Shown: positions 50,748-59,757 of the stretch, piece by piece
How positions within the stretch are numbered: the first letter of the stretch is position 1
How the letters are laid out: each line of letters begins with the position of its first letter
Source of the DNA: Buttiauxella sp. A111
Lineage (GTDB): Bacteria; Pseudomonadota; Gammaproteobacteria; Enterobacterales; Enterobacteriaceae
Reading direction: 5' to 3'
Assembly: GCF_014189855.1 (NCBI RefSeq)
Contig: NZ_BJFN01000003.1
Coordinates: 248,001-312,000, forward strand
Length of the DNA stretch: 64,000 nucleotides
Notes under the pieces: generated by a model
Databases searched by the model: none
The model's input: only the letters and a program-made list of their open reading frames with translations
Told to the model about the DNA's origin: nothing
Program-made: the position numbers and the translations under genes

Positions 50748-52006
50748 GATGGGTTGTTTTCCTGTGGCGTCAGGTAGCGTATAGCGGCCCAGGTTTCAGC
50801 CACGGTTTTTTCAGCGTTATGCGCGTTCAGTTCGGTATCCAGCAACGTGCGGCGGGCATTGAGTAAGTCAGAGAGGGTCGATTGTCCGGAACGATATTGC
50901 GCTTCAATCAGTGACAAACGCTGGCGCTGCAAAGGCAAAATCTGGTCCTGTTGGCGCAACCAGAGCGTTTGCGCAGCCTGGTACTGCGCCACTAATGTGC
51001 GAACCAGAGCAACACGTTCCCGGTTCGCGATGGCGAGTTGGTCGTTGGCTTCCATTGAACGGGACATATCCGCCGCCAGGTCTTTGTCCTGGCGCTGTGA
51101 TTTGAATAGCGGCATGTCCACGGTAAACATCACGCCCGCCATGTCATCGTAATCATCCGCACGATGGGCGTAATACACCTCAACGCCGACATTCGGTTTT
51201 GCCGCCACAGCCGATTGCGCCGAACGCGCTTTAGCAACATCCGCCTCACGCGCAGCCTCAATCACTTCCGGATGCTGGCTGACACCTTGCTCCAGTACCG
51301 CAGGGTCAGCAGGCAAACGTTGGTAGCGCGGCAAATTACCGCTGACCGAGTCAATATTTTCGCCTGTCAGTCGCAGCAAACGTGTCTGCGCCAGAACAAC
51401 ATCGCGCTGCGCGAGCGTCACTTTGTCCTGCATGTCTAAAAGCGTCATGCGGATATCCACCACGCTTGATGCAGGAGTGCTGCCGCTGGCCACCGTCGCC
51501 TTCTGCACGGCGACCTGGCGTTCGGTTTCGGCCACCAGTTTCTGTGCCGTCGCCAGCACTTTTTCTGATAACGCCAGATCCAACCAGGCCTGCGCGGTCG
51601 TTCGAAGCAACTCCGCTCGAATGACTTCCGCTTTCGCCGCACTACTGGCTGATTGCGCCAGAATAGTTTCAGCTTTACGGTCGCGTTTTTCCTCGCTGAC
51701 GTAATCCTGCATGATGCCAATACGCTGCATGGTCATGCCTTCACGGGTAAATCGATGGCTGTTGTTGCCCTCAATCGGGACGTTTTCAATACCAAATTTC
51801 AATTTAGGATCGGGTAACTCGCGGGCAGAATCGGCCATAGCACTCAGCGCATTGCTCTGATTGCGGTTGGCGGAAAGTTCTGCTGAATAGTGCTCAGCGG
51901 CGGCCAGGGTCTGTTGCAGGCTGAACTCTGCCGCATTTGCAGCGAAGACAGGCACAGCAAGCAGCACCCCACCGAGCCATAAGCTCAGGGAATGTTGTCT
52001 CATCAT
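50744..52006 (-). CDS. TolC-family outer-membrane channel of the cus-like operon
   Basis: This outer-membrane efflux protein has 420 residues. A signal peptide ends near ANAA-EF (residue 25). Long heptad-rich helices and two OEP repeats follow, with LDLALSEKVLATA-like and RSGQSTLSDLLNARRTLLD segments typical of the family. It lacks the lipobox cysteine of CusC, so it resembles CzcC/TolC-type channels more than E. coli CusC. Its position between the chaperone and the adaptor shows it is the exit duct of the pump. Confidence 0.88.
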   Translation of the reverse strand: MMRQHSLSLWLGGVLLAVPVFAANAAEFSLQQTLAAAEHYSAELSANRNQSNALSAMADSARELPDPKLKFGIENVPIEGNNSHRFTREGMTMQRIGIMQDYVSEEKRDRKAETILAQSASSAAKAEVIRAELLRTTAQAWLDLALSEKVLATAQKLVAETERQVAVQKATVASGSTPASSVVDIRMTLLDMQDKVTLAQRDVVLAQTRLLRLTGENIDSVSGNLPRYQRLPADPAVLEQGVSQHPEVIEAAREADVAKARSAQSAVAAKPNVGVEVYYAHRADDYDDMAGVMFTVDMPLFKSQRQDKDLAADMSRSMEANDQLAIANRERVALVRTLVAQYQAAQTLWLRQQDQILPLQRQRLSLIEAQYRSGQSTLSDLLNARRTLLDTELNAHNAEKTVAETWAAIRYLTPQENNPS

Positions 52007-52014
52007 TTCCCCCG

Positions 52015-52374
52015 TTATTTAGTCGGGGTAACTGAGGCGAGTTGGTAACCTTCAGCCTGTTGGCTGAAAGTGAAGTCCACCGCGTCACCGGCTTTAACCA
52101 CGGGCAATGATCCGCTTTCAGGCAGGCTGAACGTCATCGTCATGGCGGGCCAGTTAAGGGCAGTGATAGGTTTGTGGGCAATAGAAATGGAATTGGCAGT
52201 GGTTTTCTTCACGACGCCCTGGCCATGATAAATTTCAGCCGACATGTGATTTTCCATGGGCATGGACATCGCCATGTCATGGGACATTTCGGTCGACGCA
52301 GCATGAGCCACAGTGATGAAAGCAAATACGGACAGCGCGACGGCTGAAAGAGAACGAGCAGAAAAAATAGACAT
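52015..52374 (-). CDS. cusF: CusF-like periplasmic Cu/Ag chaperone
   Basis: This small secreted copper chaperone has 119 residues. The signal peptide is cleaved near VAHAA-ST (residue 26). A Met/His-rich stretch (about 29-50) precedes an OB-fold domain with the CusF site: His67 in SIAHKPI, Trp75, Met78 and Met80 in NWPAMTM. The start at 52374 follows GGAG; an ATG eight codons upstream is less likely. It hands metal to the adaptor, which here carries its own copy of the same domain. Confidence 0.9.
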   Translation of the reverse strand: MSIFSARSLSAVALSVFAFITVAHAASTEMSHDMAMSMPMENHMSAEIYHGQGVVKKTTANSISIAHKPITALNWPAMTMTFSLPESGSLPVVKAGDAVDFTFSQQAEGYQLASVTPTK

Positions 52375-52459
52375 AAAAATCTCCAGAACTTGAGTCAAAG
52401 GACGGCGAGACGCCGGTATGCCCTAAATCGAAAAGGCATGAACCAAGACAGTGCTGGAG

Positions 52460-52909
52460 TTATTCTCTAAAACGACAAAACCGAATCGTGGCGGGAGGGC
52501 CGGTTGCAGGAGGTGTTATTAAGGCAACGGACGATACCGTTTCATTACATTCAGGAACCACTAAAGCCAGAGTATTTGCCGTCGGCAAAGCAGCCAAAGA
52601 AGTGTGGCCGTTATCCTTTTGCATCACGTCAGGAATACAGTGTTTCTCACACAACATTCCTTTCGTTTTCGCCAAATCTCGTGTGCTGTTCATCAGCATA
52701 TGATCGCTATGCTGAATGGAAAGTGCCTGCAAACTGATGTTTACCGGGCAGTCATGCGATGCCACTGCGACCTGGCTGTTGACAAACAGCCAGCCGAACG
52801 CCATCAGCAGCATCAAAAGATGCTTTCTGAAAAAGCGCAAACGGCTTGTCGACCAGAAAGTGGATTGCAAAATAGTGGCCTCAAATAAACGAGGCGCCAG
52901 TATAAGCAT
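52460..52909 (-). CDS. unrecognised exported Cys/His protein, first gene of the cus-like operon
   Basis: This 149-residue product has a basic start, a hydrophobic helix (about 31-48, LLMLLMAFGWLFVNSQ) and a possible signal cleavage near AVASH. The mature part holds Cys/His/Met motifs (SHDC, MLCEKHC and PEC) and a proline-rich tail PPATGPPATIRFCRFRE. That tail recalls small proteins found beside copper-resistance genes, but I cannot name the family. The start follows AGAAAGG. It lies 85 bases upstream of cusF, in the same direction. Confidence 0.65.
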   Translation of the reverse strand: MLILAPRLFEATILQSTFWSTSRLRFFRKHLLMLLMAFGWLFVNSQVAVASHDCPVNISLQALSIQHSDHMLMNSTRDLAKTKGMLCEKHCIPDVMQKDNGHTSLAALPTANTLALVVPECNETVSSVALITPPATGPPATIRFCRFRE

Positions 52910-53126
52910 CAGGCCTTTCTATTTTGAAGAGATTTTTAATGGCTTTACATTTACACACAGGCAATGAATTAACAATTACGTAATATATTTTTAATTAAAT
53001 AGCCTCCAAATGGTTATTAATAGAACGATCAACTGTGTAAATAAATAACGCATATCAATAAGTAAATGTCATAATTGCAACACTGCCTACAAAAGTATGA
53101 TGGCAGTCTCACGAAGCTTGCTAAAT

Positions 53127-53140
53127 TTGATGCTTATCAG
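53127..53140. promoter_or_regulatory. FNR-like site upstream of dcuC
   Basis: TTGATGCTTATCAG differs from the FNR consensus TTGAT-N4-ATCAA by one base. dcuC is FNR-activated in E. coli. The site is 266 bases from the start codon, with the dispersed repeat between. Confidence 0.65.
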
Positions 53141-53191
53141 ATATTGCCGCCTGTGAATCAGGCAGATTGACACCGCTTTCGCAGACGGCTT

Positions 53192-53318
53192 TATACCCAT
53201 CATACTTCAAGCTGCTTATGCGTTGGCTGCATCAGCTCACCCCAGTCACTTACTTGAGTAAGCTCCAGGGGATTCACTGCTTTGCCGCCTTCAAGCAACT
53301 TGAATTATTTTGGGTATA
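53192..53318. repeat. 127-bp TATACCC-ended dispersed repeat
   Basis: The element begins TATACCCATCATACTTCAAG and ends CTTGAATTATTTTGGGTATA, forming imperfect inverted ends of about 20 bases. The interior contains a smaller palindrome around CTTACTTGAGTAAG. It encodes nothing and resembles a short palindromic dispersed repeat common in enterobacteria; I have no family name for it. Confidence 0.8.
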
Positions 53319-53405
53319 TAACCGTTATTTTTTATTTTTCTGGCATGGCGTTACGTTCAGGTGCGGCCAACAGATGCCGAGTACCAAACGCAACAGGGGG
53401 CTTTA

Positions 53406-54788
53406 ATGCTGACAACGATTGAATTACTTATTGGGGTTGTAGTGATTGTTGGTGTAGCTCGCTACATCATCAAAGGCTACTCCGCCACCGGCGTATTATT
53501 CGTCGGCGGCTTAACGTTACTGATTATTAGTGCCCTGATGGGTCACAAAGTATTACCAGGCAGTGCTGAAAGCACCGGTTACACAGCAACCGATATTGTC
53601 GAATATGTCAAAATCCTGCTGATGAGCCGCGGTGGCGATCTCGGCATGATGATCATGATGCTGTGTGGTTTCGCCTCTTATATGACGCATATTGGCGCGA
53701 ACGACATGGTCGTGAAGCTCGCGTCAAAACCGCTGAAACTCATTAACTCACCTTACATTCTGATGATTGCCGCGTATTTCGTGGCGTGCCTGATGTCACT
53801 GGCAGTCTCTTCTGCGACCGGTCTGGGTGTATTGCTGATGGCAACGTTGTTCCCGGTGATGGTGAACGTCGGTATTAGCCGTGGTGCTGCAGCTGCAATT
53901 TGTGCCTCCCCTGCTGCAATCATCTTGTCTCCGACTTCAGGTGACGTGGTGCTGGCTGCGAAAGCGGCTGAAATGACACTGGTTGATTTTGCCTTTAAAA
54001 CTACCGTGCCAATTTCCATTGCGGCCATCATTGCGATGGCGATTGCCCACTTCTTCTGGCAACGCTATCTGGATAAAAAAGAGAACATCAGCCATGAAAT
54101 GCTAGATGTCAGCGAAATCCAGACTACCGCGCCTTCTTTCTATGCCATTCTGCCGTTTACGCCAATTATTGGTGTGTTGATTTTCGACGGTAAATGGGGT
54201 CCACAGCTGCATATCATTACTATTTTAGTTATCTGTATTCTGATTGCGGCAATTATTGAATTCTTCCGTAGTTTCAATACGCAGAGTGTTTTCTCCGGGC
54301 TGGAGGTTTGTTACCGCGGTATGGCTGATGCCTTCGCAAACGTGGTGATGCTGTTGGTGGCAGCGGGCGTGTTCGCTCAGGGCCTGAGCACCATCGGCTT
54401 TATCCAGAGCCTGATTTCCATTGCGACATCATTTGGCTCCGCAAGTATCATTCTGATGCTGGTGTTGGTCGTGCTCACGATGTTGGCCGCAATGACCACC
54501 GGTTCAGGTAACGCGCCGTTCTACGCTTTTGTTGAGATGATCCCGAAACTGGCTCACTCCTCTGGCATCAACCCTGCGTACCTTGTGATTCCTATGCTGC
54601 AAGCGTCCAACCTGGGCCGTACCATTTCTCCGGTTTCCGGCGTCGTTGTAGCGGTAGCGGGTATGGCGAAAATCTCACCTTTCGAAGTGGTTAAACGGAC
54701 TTCAGTACCGATTGCGGTTGGTCTGATTGTGGTGATTATCGCCACCGAGATCCTCGTACCATCCTCTGCAATCGTTGTGGGCGGCTAA
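53406..54788 (+). CDS. dcuC: anaerobic C4-dicarboxylate transporter DcuC
   Basis: DcuC is an inner-membrane carrier that favours succinate efflux in fermentation. It has 460 residues (E. coli 461) with about 12 membrane segments. Conserved stretches include VSSATGLGVLLMATLFPVM and SPTSGDVVLAAKA. The ATG at 53406 follows an AGGGGG site; an earlier in-frame ATG is not family-like. Succinate from citrate fermentation, exported here or by CitT exchange, links it to the cit genes downstream. Confidence 0.96.
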   Translation: MLTTIELLIGVVVIVGVARYIIKGYSATGVLFVGGLTLLIISALMGHKVLPGSAESTGYTATDIVEYVKILLMSRGGDLGMMIMMLCGFASYMTHIGANDMVVKLASKPLKLINSPYILMIAAYFVACLMSLAVSSATGLGVLLMATLFPVMVNVGISRGAAAAICASPAAIILSPTSGDVVLAAKAAEMTLVDFAFKTTVPISIAAIIAMAIAHFFWQRYLDKKENISHEMLDVSEIQTTAPSFYAILPFTPIIGVLIFDGKWGPQLHIITILVICILIAAIIEFFRSFNTQSVFSGLEVCYRGMADAFANVVMLLVAAGVFAQGLSTIGFIQSLISIATSFGSASIILMLVLVVLTMLAAMTTGSGNAPFYAFVEMIPKLAHSSGINPAYLVIPMLQASNLGRTISPVSGVVVAVAGMAKISPFEVVKRTSVPIAVGLIVVIIATEILVPSSAIVVGG

Positions 54789-54801
54789 ACCCACTCGTCA
54801 T

Positions 54802-55485
54802 CTAAAAGGTCGCCCGGTAAGTACGCTGTGGGCGACCTACTTTGCCATAGACAATTTCAGCCATGATGAGTTGGCAACTTGCACAAAACTCCAGGTAACG
54901 CCTGGCAGTAGTGCGACTTAGTTTTAACACCTCTGCCACCGTTTCAGCCGTATGCCGGGCTTCGGGATCGGTAAACAATAACTGCACTTTTTCGAGCGTC
55001 AGTTCATCAATCCCCACCGGTAAAACCTCTTTTTGCTCGCCACGCGCGTAAGCGTTGAACATATCGTCAATCTGCCGCTGACTGGCACTGGCGTTGCTCG
55101 CCAGCATCTGCATTCTTTGCTTGTAACGCGTCAGGGTTTGTTCAAGGCGCTCATAGGCGATAGGTTTCACCAGATAATCAAATACGCCACCACGCACAGC
55201 ATCCGAAACCGTGTCCATATCGCTTGCCGCCGTGGTAAACACCACGCCGCCGGGGTAGCGACTCTGCACAAGTTCATGCAGCAATGTGATCCCTTTGCCA
55301 TCGGGTAAATGGTTATCCAGTAAAATGAGATCGGGTTTAAACCGCTCAATCATCATTCTTGTTTGTACCAAATTCCCTGCCAGCCACACCTGCCCACAGC
55401 CTGGCGTTTGACGAATAAACTCCGCGTGCATTTCTGCCAACGCCGTTTCATCTTCAACAATCAGAATTGTTATTGATTGAGTCAT
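54802..55485 (-). CDS. dpiA: citrate response regulator DpiA (CitB)
   Basis: DpiA is the response regulator of the citrate two-component system. It has 227 residues (E. coli 226). The receiver domain has acidic residues VEDE near 10-13 and the phosphoacceptor Asp57 in LILLDNHLPDG. A C-terminal HTH region includes SRTTARRYLEFC. The last codons form a hairpin (AGGTCGCCC with GGGCGACCT) that may end convergent dcuC and dpiA transcripts. The gene overlaps dpiB by 32 bases. Confidence 0.95.
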   Translation of the reverse strand: MTQSITILIVEDETALAEMHAEFIRQTPGCGQVWLAGNLVQTRMMIERFKPDLILLDNHLPDGKGITLLHELVQSRYPGGVVFTTAASDMDTVSDAVRGGVFDYLVKPIAYERLEQTLTRYKQRMQMLASNASASQRQIDDMFNAYARGEQKEVLPVGIDELTLEKVQLLFTDPEARHTAETVAEVLKLSRTTARRYLEFCASCQLIMAEIVYGKVGRPQRTYRATF

Positions 55486-57118
55486 TGCTCTTTTTCACTT
55501 TCGGAATAAAAACAGAAAATAAAGAACCACTGGGCTCATTGTCTTCCAGGGTAATTACCCCGCCACAGCGAGTGACATAACTGGCAATCAGATACAATCC
55601 AATGCCATGTGCATCCTTGTTCTCGGTTTTGGTACTGACACCTTGTTCAAAAATAACTTCACGTAACGCCTCTGGCACCCCACAACCTTGATCGGCGACT
55701 TCAATAATGACATCGGTACCTTCATCACTTAAATAGAGGTCAACAATCTTATGGTTATGGGCGCTTTTCAGGCTGGCATCGAACGCATTATCTAATAAAT
55801 TGCCGACAATCGCCGAAAACTCCGCGCTATCCAGCCCATCCGGAAGCGCCAGTAAACGGCTTCCAGGTACGATATTTAATTCCAGGCCCAATTCATGCGC
55901 CCGCTGCGACTTACCAAACAACAGCCCCGCAACATGCCGATCATTAAACGAGCCACGCAGAGTGTCGATGAGTGCCTGTTGCGCCTGAGATTCTCCCTTT
56001 ACCATTTCCAGCGCACGGTCATACTCCTTCATTTGCAGCAGCCCGCTGAGTGTCGACATCCAGTTCAGATGCTCGTGGCGCAACGTCCGCAGACTCTCAA
56101 CATATTGTTTAATCTGCGTAAGCTGCGCATTCAATGTGCTGATTTCATCTTTACTGCGGAAGCTCACAATCGCACCTGCTGGGGATGCATGCCCGGAATG
56201 AATGACGCCTCGATTGGCAATCACACTCAATCCGTTAAATGTACACATCACATCCTGACGCGCTTCGTCGATCTTCTCGGTAAAAAATCCTGCCGGACGC
56301 ACAACTTCAGCAATAGGTTTCCCCAACCACTGTCTGCCAGGGGAGCGCAAGCCAAGCATTTTACGCGCGTTACGATTAATTGCAGTGATGAGACCCGCGC
56401 TATCTACTGCAATCAGCCCTTCATATACCGATCCAAACAACGCCTCTTGTTGACGAACCACACGCGCAATTTGGCGAGGCTCCATGCCCAGCATCTGCCT
56501 GCGAATATGGGAAGCAAAAAGCCAGGACAGCAGCATCAGAATAATCAGGATAACCACGAACACGCCAGCCAATGGCAGCAGGAAATCCAGGCGCCAGCTT
56601 TCAATTCGGCTCACCAAATAACCTAGCGATACCACGCCAATCACTTTCCCGCTCTCGTCAAAAACCGGGGTTTTTGCCCGCATAGCCATGCCAATGGAGC
56701 CTTCTCCGGTAATAAAGTAGCTTTCCCCCCTTTCCAGAGCGCCGGGTTTTGTCCATTGCATGGGATAGCCAATTTTTGCCGGATTCGGGTGATAAAGGCG
56801 GATGGAATGGCTATCGCCGATTACTACATAATCAAAATCCGAACCGGTAGAGATTTTACCCACGATCGCGGCCAGACGCTGGCTGTCTCTATTTTTAACC
56901 GCAACGATCAGGCTGTCATTTGACGCGATAATCCGCGCCTGGTTCATGGCCATATCACGAACGTGATTAAACAGATAATCTTCAAAACTGGCGGATAAAT
57001 ACTTACCTAAAGCGGCAATCAATAAAGTCGACACCAGCAAAAGCAGCAAGAAAATTCTTAATGGAAAGGCAATCTGATGAAAAAACCGCATTACGCTAAC
57101 CCTTTCCTTTCCATGCAT
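55454..57118 (-). CDS. dpiB: citrate sensor kinase DpiB (CitA)
   Basis: DpiB is a membrane sensor kinase for citrate. It has 554 residues (E. coli 552). Two membrane helices (about 18-40 and 180-202) enclose a periplasmic PAS/CitA domain containing VIGDSHSIRLYHPNPAKIG. A cytoplasmic PAS domain follows. The phosphoacceptor His is in LRHEHLNWMS, and the HATPase domain has NLLDNAFDA and HGIGLYL. The start is uncertain between 57118 and an ATG at 57091. Confidence 0.95.
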   Translation of the reverse strand: MHGKERVSVMRFFHQIAFPLRIFLLLLLVSTLLIAALGKYLSASFEDYLFNHVRDMAMNQARIIASNDSLIVAVKNRDSQRLAAIVGKISTGSDFDYVVIGDSHSIRLYHPNPAKIGYPMQWTKPGALERGESYFITGEGSIGMAMRAKTPVFDESGKVIGVVSLGYLVSRIESWRLDFLLPLAGVFVVILIILMLLSWLFASHIRRQMLGMEPRQIARVVRQQEALFGSVYEGLIAVDSAGLITAINRNARKMLGLRSPGRQWLGKPIAEVVRPAGFFTEKIDEARQDVMCTFNGLSVIANRGVIHSGHASPAGAIVSFRSKDEISTLNAQLTQIKQYVESLRTLRHEHLNWMSTLSGLLQMKEYDRALEMVKGESQAQQALIDTLRGSFNDRHVAGLLFGKSQRAHELGLELNIVPGSRLLALPDGLDSAEFSAIVGNLLDNAFDASLKSAHNHKIVDLYLSDEGTDVIIEVADQGCGVPEALREVIFEQGVSTKTENKDAHGIGLYLIASYVTRCGGVITLEDNEPSGSLFSVFIPKVKKSNDSINNNSDC

Positions 57119-57238
57119 CCCCCGATCCTTATTTAAGCATCGAAATGAATACCGTGGATTTAGCCAAATGTAATAAATTTGTATCTAAAACAGGGTGGAA
57201 AAATAAAATTAATCGTCACAGATTTAGAACATTAAATC

Positions 57239-57258
57239 AATTAAACAAATAAAAACCA
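57239..57258. repeat. 20-bp direct repeat, copy 1
   Basis: AATTAAACAAATAAAAACCA occurs here and again, without mismatch, 42 bases downstream. This spacing is four helical turns, as for regulator operators on one DNA face. Confidence 0.8.
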
Positions 57259-57280
57259 CGTCACAAATCGCAAAGAAACT

Positions 57281-57300
57281 AATTAAACAAATAAAAACCA
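57281..57300. repeat. 20-bp direct repeat, copy 2
   Basis: The second exact copy of the repeat at 57239. Candidate DpiA (CitB) operator pair. Confidence 0.8.
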
Positions 57301-57328
57301 TTAAGTCTATTTAAGTCACGTAACCCTT

Positions 57329-57344
57329 TGTGAAATAGCTCAAA
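57329..57344. promoter_or_regulatory. CRP-like site upstream of citC
   Basis: TGTGAAATAGCTCAAA has a perfect TGTGA half and a weaker right half. cAMP-CRP control of citrate genes is known in relatives. Confidence 0.4.
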
Positions 57345-57488
57345 ACCTTCTCAACAAATACCCCTTACGATCTCCCTTGCTGTACTAAAAAAACCGAAAA
57401 GCTCAATTGAAAATAAAACGTTATAAGTTGCAACAAATAACCACAATTGTTTTCAACAAGCCTTCTCAGTATCAGGAAACCGGAATTC

Positions 57489-58562
57489 ATGTTTGGTAAT
57501 ACCGTATTAGCCCAGGTTAAACGTGCCGATAATATAAAAATGGCAGCTATTACACGCTTTCTGCGTGAAAACGATCTGAGCATCGATACGACAGTAGACG
57601 TGTTTATTACCGTAACCCAAAATGATCGGCTTATCGCTTGCGGGGGGATTGCAGGGAATATCATTAAATGTGTGGCCGTCGATGAAACCGTACGCGGTGA
57701 AGGTATCGCTCTCACCCTTGCCACAGAATTAATTAACCTCGCCTATGAGCGGCAATGCCCTCACCTGTTCATTTACACCAAAACACAAAACGAAGCGCTC
57801 TTTAAGCAGTGCGGTTTTTATACCATCACCAGCGTGCCCGGCATGATGGTTTTGATGGAAAATAGCGCGACACGCCTGCAACGCTACGCCAGCTATCTCA
57901 CCACATTGCGCCAGGCTGGCGATAAAATTGGCTGCATCGTGATGAACGCCAATCCATTTACTCACGGGCATCGCTATTTAATCCAAAAAGCAGCGGAGCA
58001 ATGTGATTGGTTGCATGTTTTTCTGGTGAAAGAAGACACCTCACGTTTCCCTTATGAAGACCGCCTCGCACTGGTTCGTACCGGCACCGCCGATATTAAA
58101 AGACTCACCGTTCATCGCGGATCTGAGTACATCATTTCGCGTGCAACGTTTCCTTGTTATTTCATCAAAGAACAAGGCGTGCTCAACCACTGCCATACCG
58201 AAATAGACCTGAAGATTTTCCGCCAGTTTCTGGCTCCCGCTTTAGGGATAACACACCGTTTTGTCGGTACGGAACCCTGGTGCGCCGTCACCGCCGCATA
58301 CAACGAAGATATGCGCCACTGGCTACAAACCCCCTCACTGCCTGTTCCACCCATTGAGCTGGTTGAAATTGAGCGCCTGCAATATCACGGCATGGCGATT
58401 TCCGCCTCCTGGGTGCGCAAGCTGCTGGTGAAAAAAGACTTTTCGTCGATCGACAAACTTGTTCCCGAAGTGACGCGCGACTACCTGGAAAGCATGTTCG
58501 TCGCTCGCCCTGCCCACTCCGTTACCGGGCAACTTGAATCCACATTAACAGGTGAAAAATGA
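57489..58562 (+). CDS. citC: [citrate lyase] ligase CitC
   Basis: CitC acetylates the prosthetic thiol of the citrate lyase acyl carrier protein, switching the enzyme on. It has 357 residues. An N-terminal GNAT-like domain (about 1-135, with [21 protein letters not shown]) precedes a nucleotidyltransferase domain with the HxGH-type motif [13 protein letters not shown]. The start at 57489 gives the family N-terminus MFGN; an upstream in-frame ATG is less likely. It heads citCDEFXG. Confidence 0.93.
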   Translation: MFGNTVLAQVKRADNIKMAAITRFLRENDLSIDTTVDVFITVTQNDRLIACGGIAGNIIKCVAVDETVRGEGIALTLATELINLAYERQCPHLFIYTKTQNEALFKQCGFYTITSVPGMMVLMENSATRLQRYASYLTTLRQAGDKIGCIVMNANPFTHGHRYLIQKAAEQCDWLHVFLVKEDTSRFPYEDRLALVRTGTADIKRLTVHRGSEYIISRATFPCYFIKEQGVLNHCHTEIDLKIFRQFLAPALGITHRFVGTEPWCAVTAAYNEDMRHWLQTPSLPVPPIELVEIERLQYHGMAISASWVRKLLVKKDFSSIDKLVPEVTRDYLESMFVARPAHSVTGQLESTLTGEK

Positions 58563-58855
58563 AAATTACGCATGCAGCCGTCGCCGGCACCCTGGAATCA
58601 GGCGATGTGATGATCCGAATCGCCCCACTAGAGAATCAGGAAATAGACCTGCAAATCAGCAGTAACGTTGAAAAACAGTTTGGCGAAGCCATTCGCGCCA
58701 CCGTGCTGGAAATCCTCCATCGCCATCATATTCAGGGAGTTCAGTTGATTCTGGATGACAAAGGTGCGCTGGACTGTATTCTCCGCGCCCGCCTGGAAAC
58801 CCTGTTGGTGCGCGCAAGTGATGTAAACAGCCTGCCATGGGAGGAAAAAGCATGA
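58559..58855 (+). CDS. citD: citrate lyase acyl carrier protein, gamma subunit
   Basis: CitD carries the phosphoribosyl-dephospho-CoA prosthetic group of citrate lyase. It has 98 residues as in E. coli. Ser14 in [10 protein letters not shown] is the attachment site. The gene overlaps citC and citE by four bases each. Confidence 0.95.
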   Translation: MKITHAAVAGTLESGDVMIRIAPLENQEIDLQISSNVEKQFGEAIRATVLEILHRHHIQGVQLILDDKGALDCILRARLETLLVRASDVNSLPWEEKA

Positions 58856-59748
58856 CTCCTGAACAAAAAAACCGCACCCGCCGCAGCATGCTATTTGTTC
58901 CGGGCGCCAACGCAGCAATGGTGAGCAACGCCTTTATTTATCAGGCTGATGCTCTGATGTTCGACCTTGAAGACTCGGTCATCCTGCGGGAAAAAGATGC
59001 GGCGCGTCGCCTGGTTTACCACGCACTTCAACATCCGCTTTATCAGGACGTGGAAACCATCGTGCGCGTGAATCCGCTCGATTCTGAATATGGCGTAGCC
59101 GATTTGGAAGCGGTTGTACGCGGCGGTGCGAATATCGTACGGCTGCCAAAAACAGATACGGCACAAGACGTTATCGACATCGAAAGCGAAATCGTGCGAA
59201 TTGAAGCCGAATGTGGCCGTGAACGGGGTAGTACCGGATTACTGGCGGCAATCGAATCACCAATGGGCATTACTCAAGCGGTTGCCATTGCGCATTCATC
59301 ATCACGCTTAATCGGTATCGCGTTGGGCGCGGAAGACTACGTCCGTAACTTGCGCACAGAGCGTTCTCCTGAAGGTACTGAGCTGCTATTCGCCCGTTGT
59401 TCCATCCTGCAAGCTGCGCGTTCCGCAGGCATTCAGGCCTTCGACACCGTCTATTCCGACGCCAATAACGAAGCCGGTTTCCTGCACGAAACGGCGCACA
59501 TAAAACAGCTTGGCTTTGATGGCAAATCGCTTATCAACCCCCGCCAGATTGAGTTGCTGCACAACCTCTACGCCCCGACTCAAAAAGAAGTCGACCATGC
59601 AAACGCGGTTGTCGAAGCCGCCGAGGCGTCTGCACGAGAAGGTCGCGGCGTGGTCTCTCTGAACGGAAAAATGGTCGACAGCCCGGTTATCGAACGTGCT
59701 CGTCTGGTGTTGTCTCGCGCCGCACTTTCCGGCATTCGTGAAGAATAA
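58852..59748 (+). CDS. citE: citrate lyase beta subunit (citryl-ACP lyase)
   Basis: CitE cleaves citryl-ACP into oxaloacetate and acetyl-ACP. It has 298 residues. The HpcH/HpaI-type fold shows [11 protein letters not shown] near the start, the metal-binding acidic residues in LMFDLEDSV and AIESPMGI, and [14 protein letters not shown]. The start at 58852 is used because GGGAGGA precedes it; an ATG five codons upstream lies inside that ribosome site. Confidence 0.95.
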   Translation: MTPEQKNRTRRSMLFVPGANAAMVSNAFIYQADALMFDLEDSVILREKDAARRLVYHALQHPLYQDVETIVRVNPLDSEYGVADLEAVVRGGANIVRLPKTDTAQDVIDIESEIVRIEAECGRERGSTGLLAAIESPMGITQAVAIAHSSSRLIGIALGAEDYVRNLRTERSPEGTELLFARCSILQAARSAGIQAFDTVYSDANNEAGFLHETAHIKQLGFDGKSLINPRQIELLHNLYAPTQKEVDHANAVVEAAEASAREGRGVVSLNGKMVDSPVIERARLVLSRAALSGIREE

Positions 59749-59757
59749 GGCTAAAAA

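Larger units (their letters stand above)
52910..53405. other. divergent control region between cus-like operon and dcuC
   Basis: This 496-base stretch has no convincing gene. It holds an AT-rich half on the cus side, an FNR-like site at 53127, and a TATACCC-ended repeat at 53192-53318 close to dcuC. I do not see a palindrome resembling the CusR box, and no cusRS genes lie in the window. Confidence 0.6.
57119..57488. other. dpiB-citC divergent control region
   Basis: This 370-base AT-rich stretch separates divergent dpiBA and citCDEFXG-citT. It contains a perfect 20-bp direct repeat and a CRP-like site (separate entries), plus several GTCAC motifs. DpiA is expected to bind here, since it activates both sides in relatives. 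Confidence 0.7.

Noticed and set aside
52910-53100. CusR-type or CueR-type operator upstream of the cus-like operon
   Set aside because: I found no palindrome resembling either consensus; the AT-rich stretch gives only chance matches.
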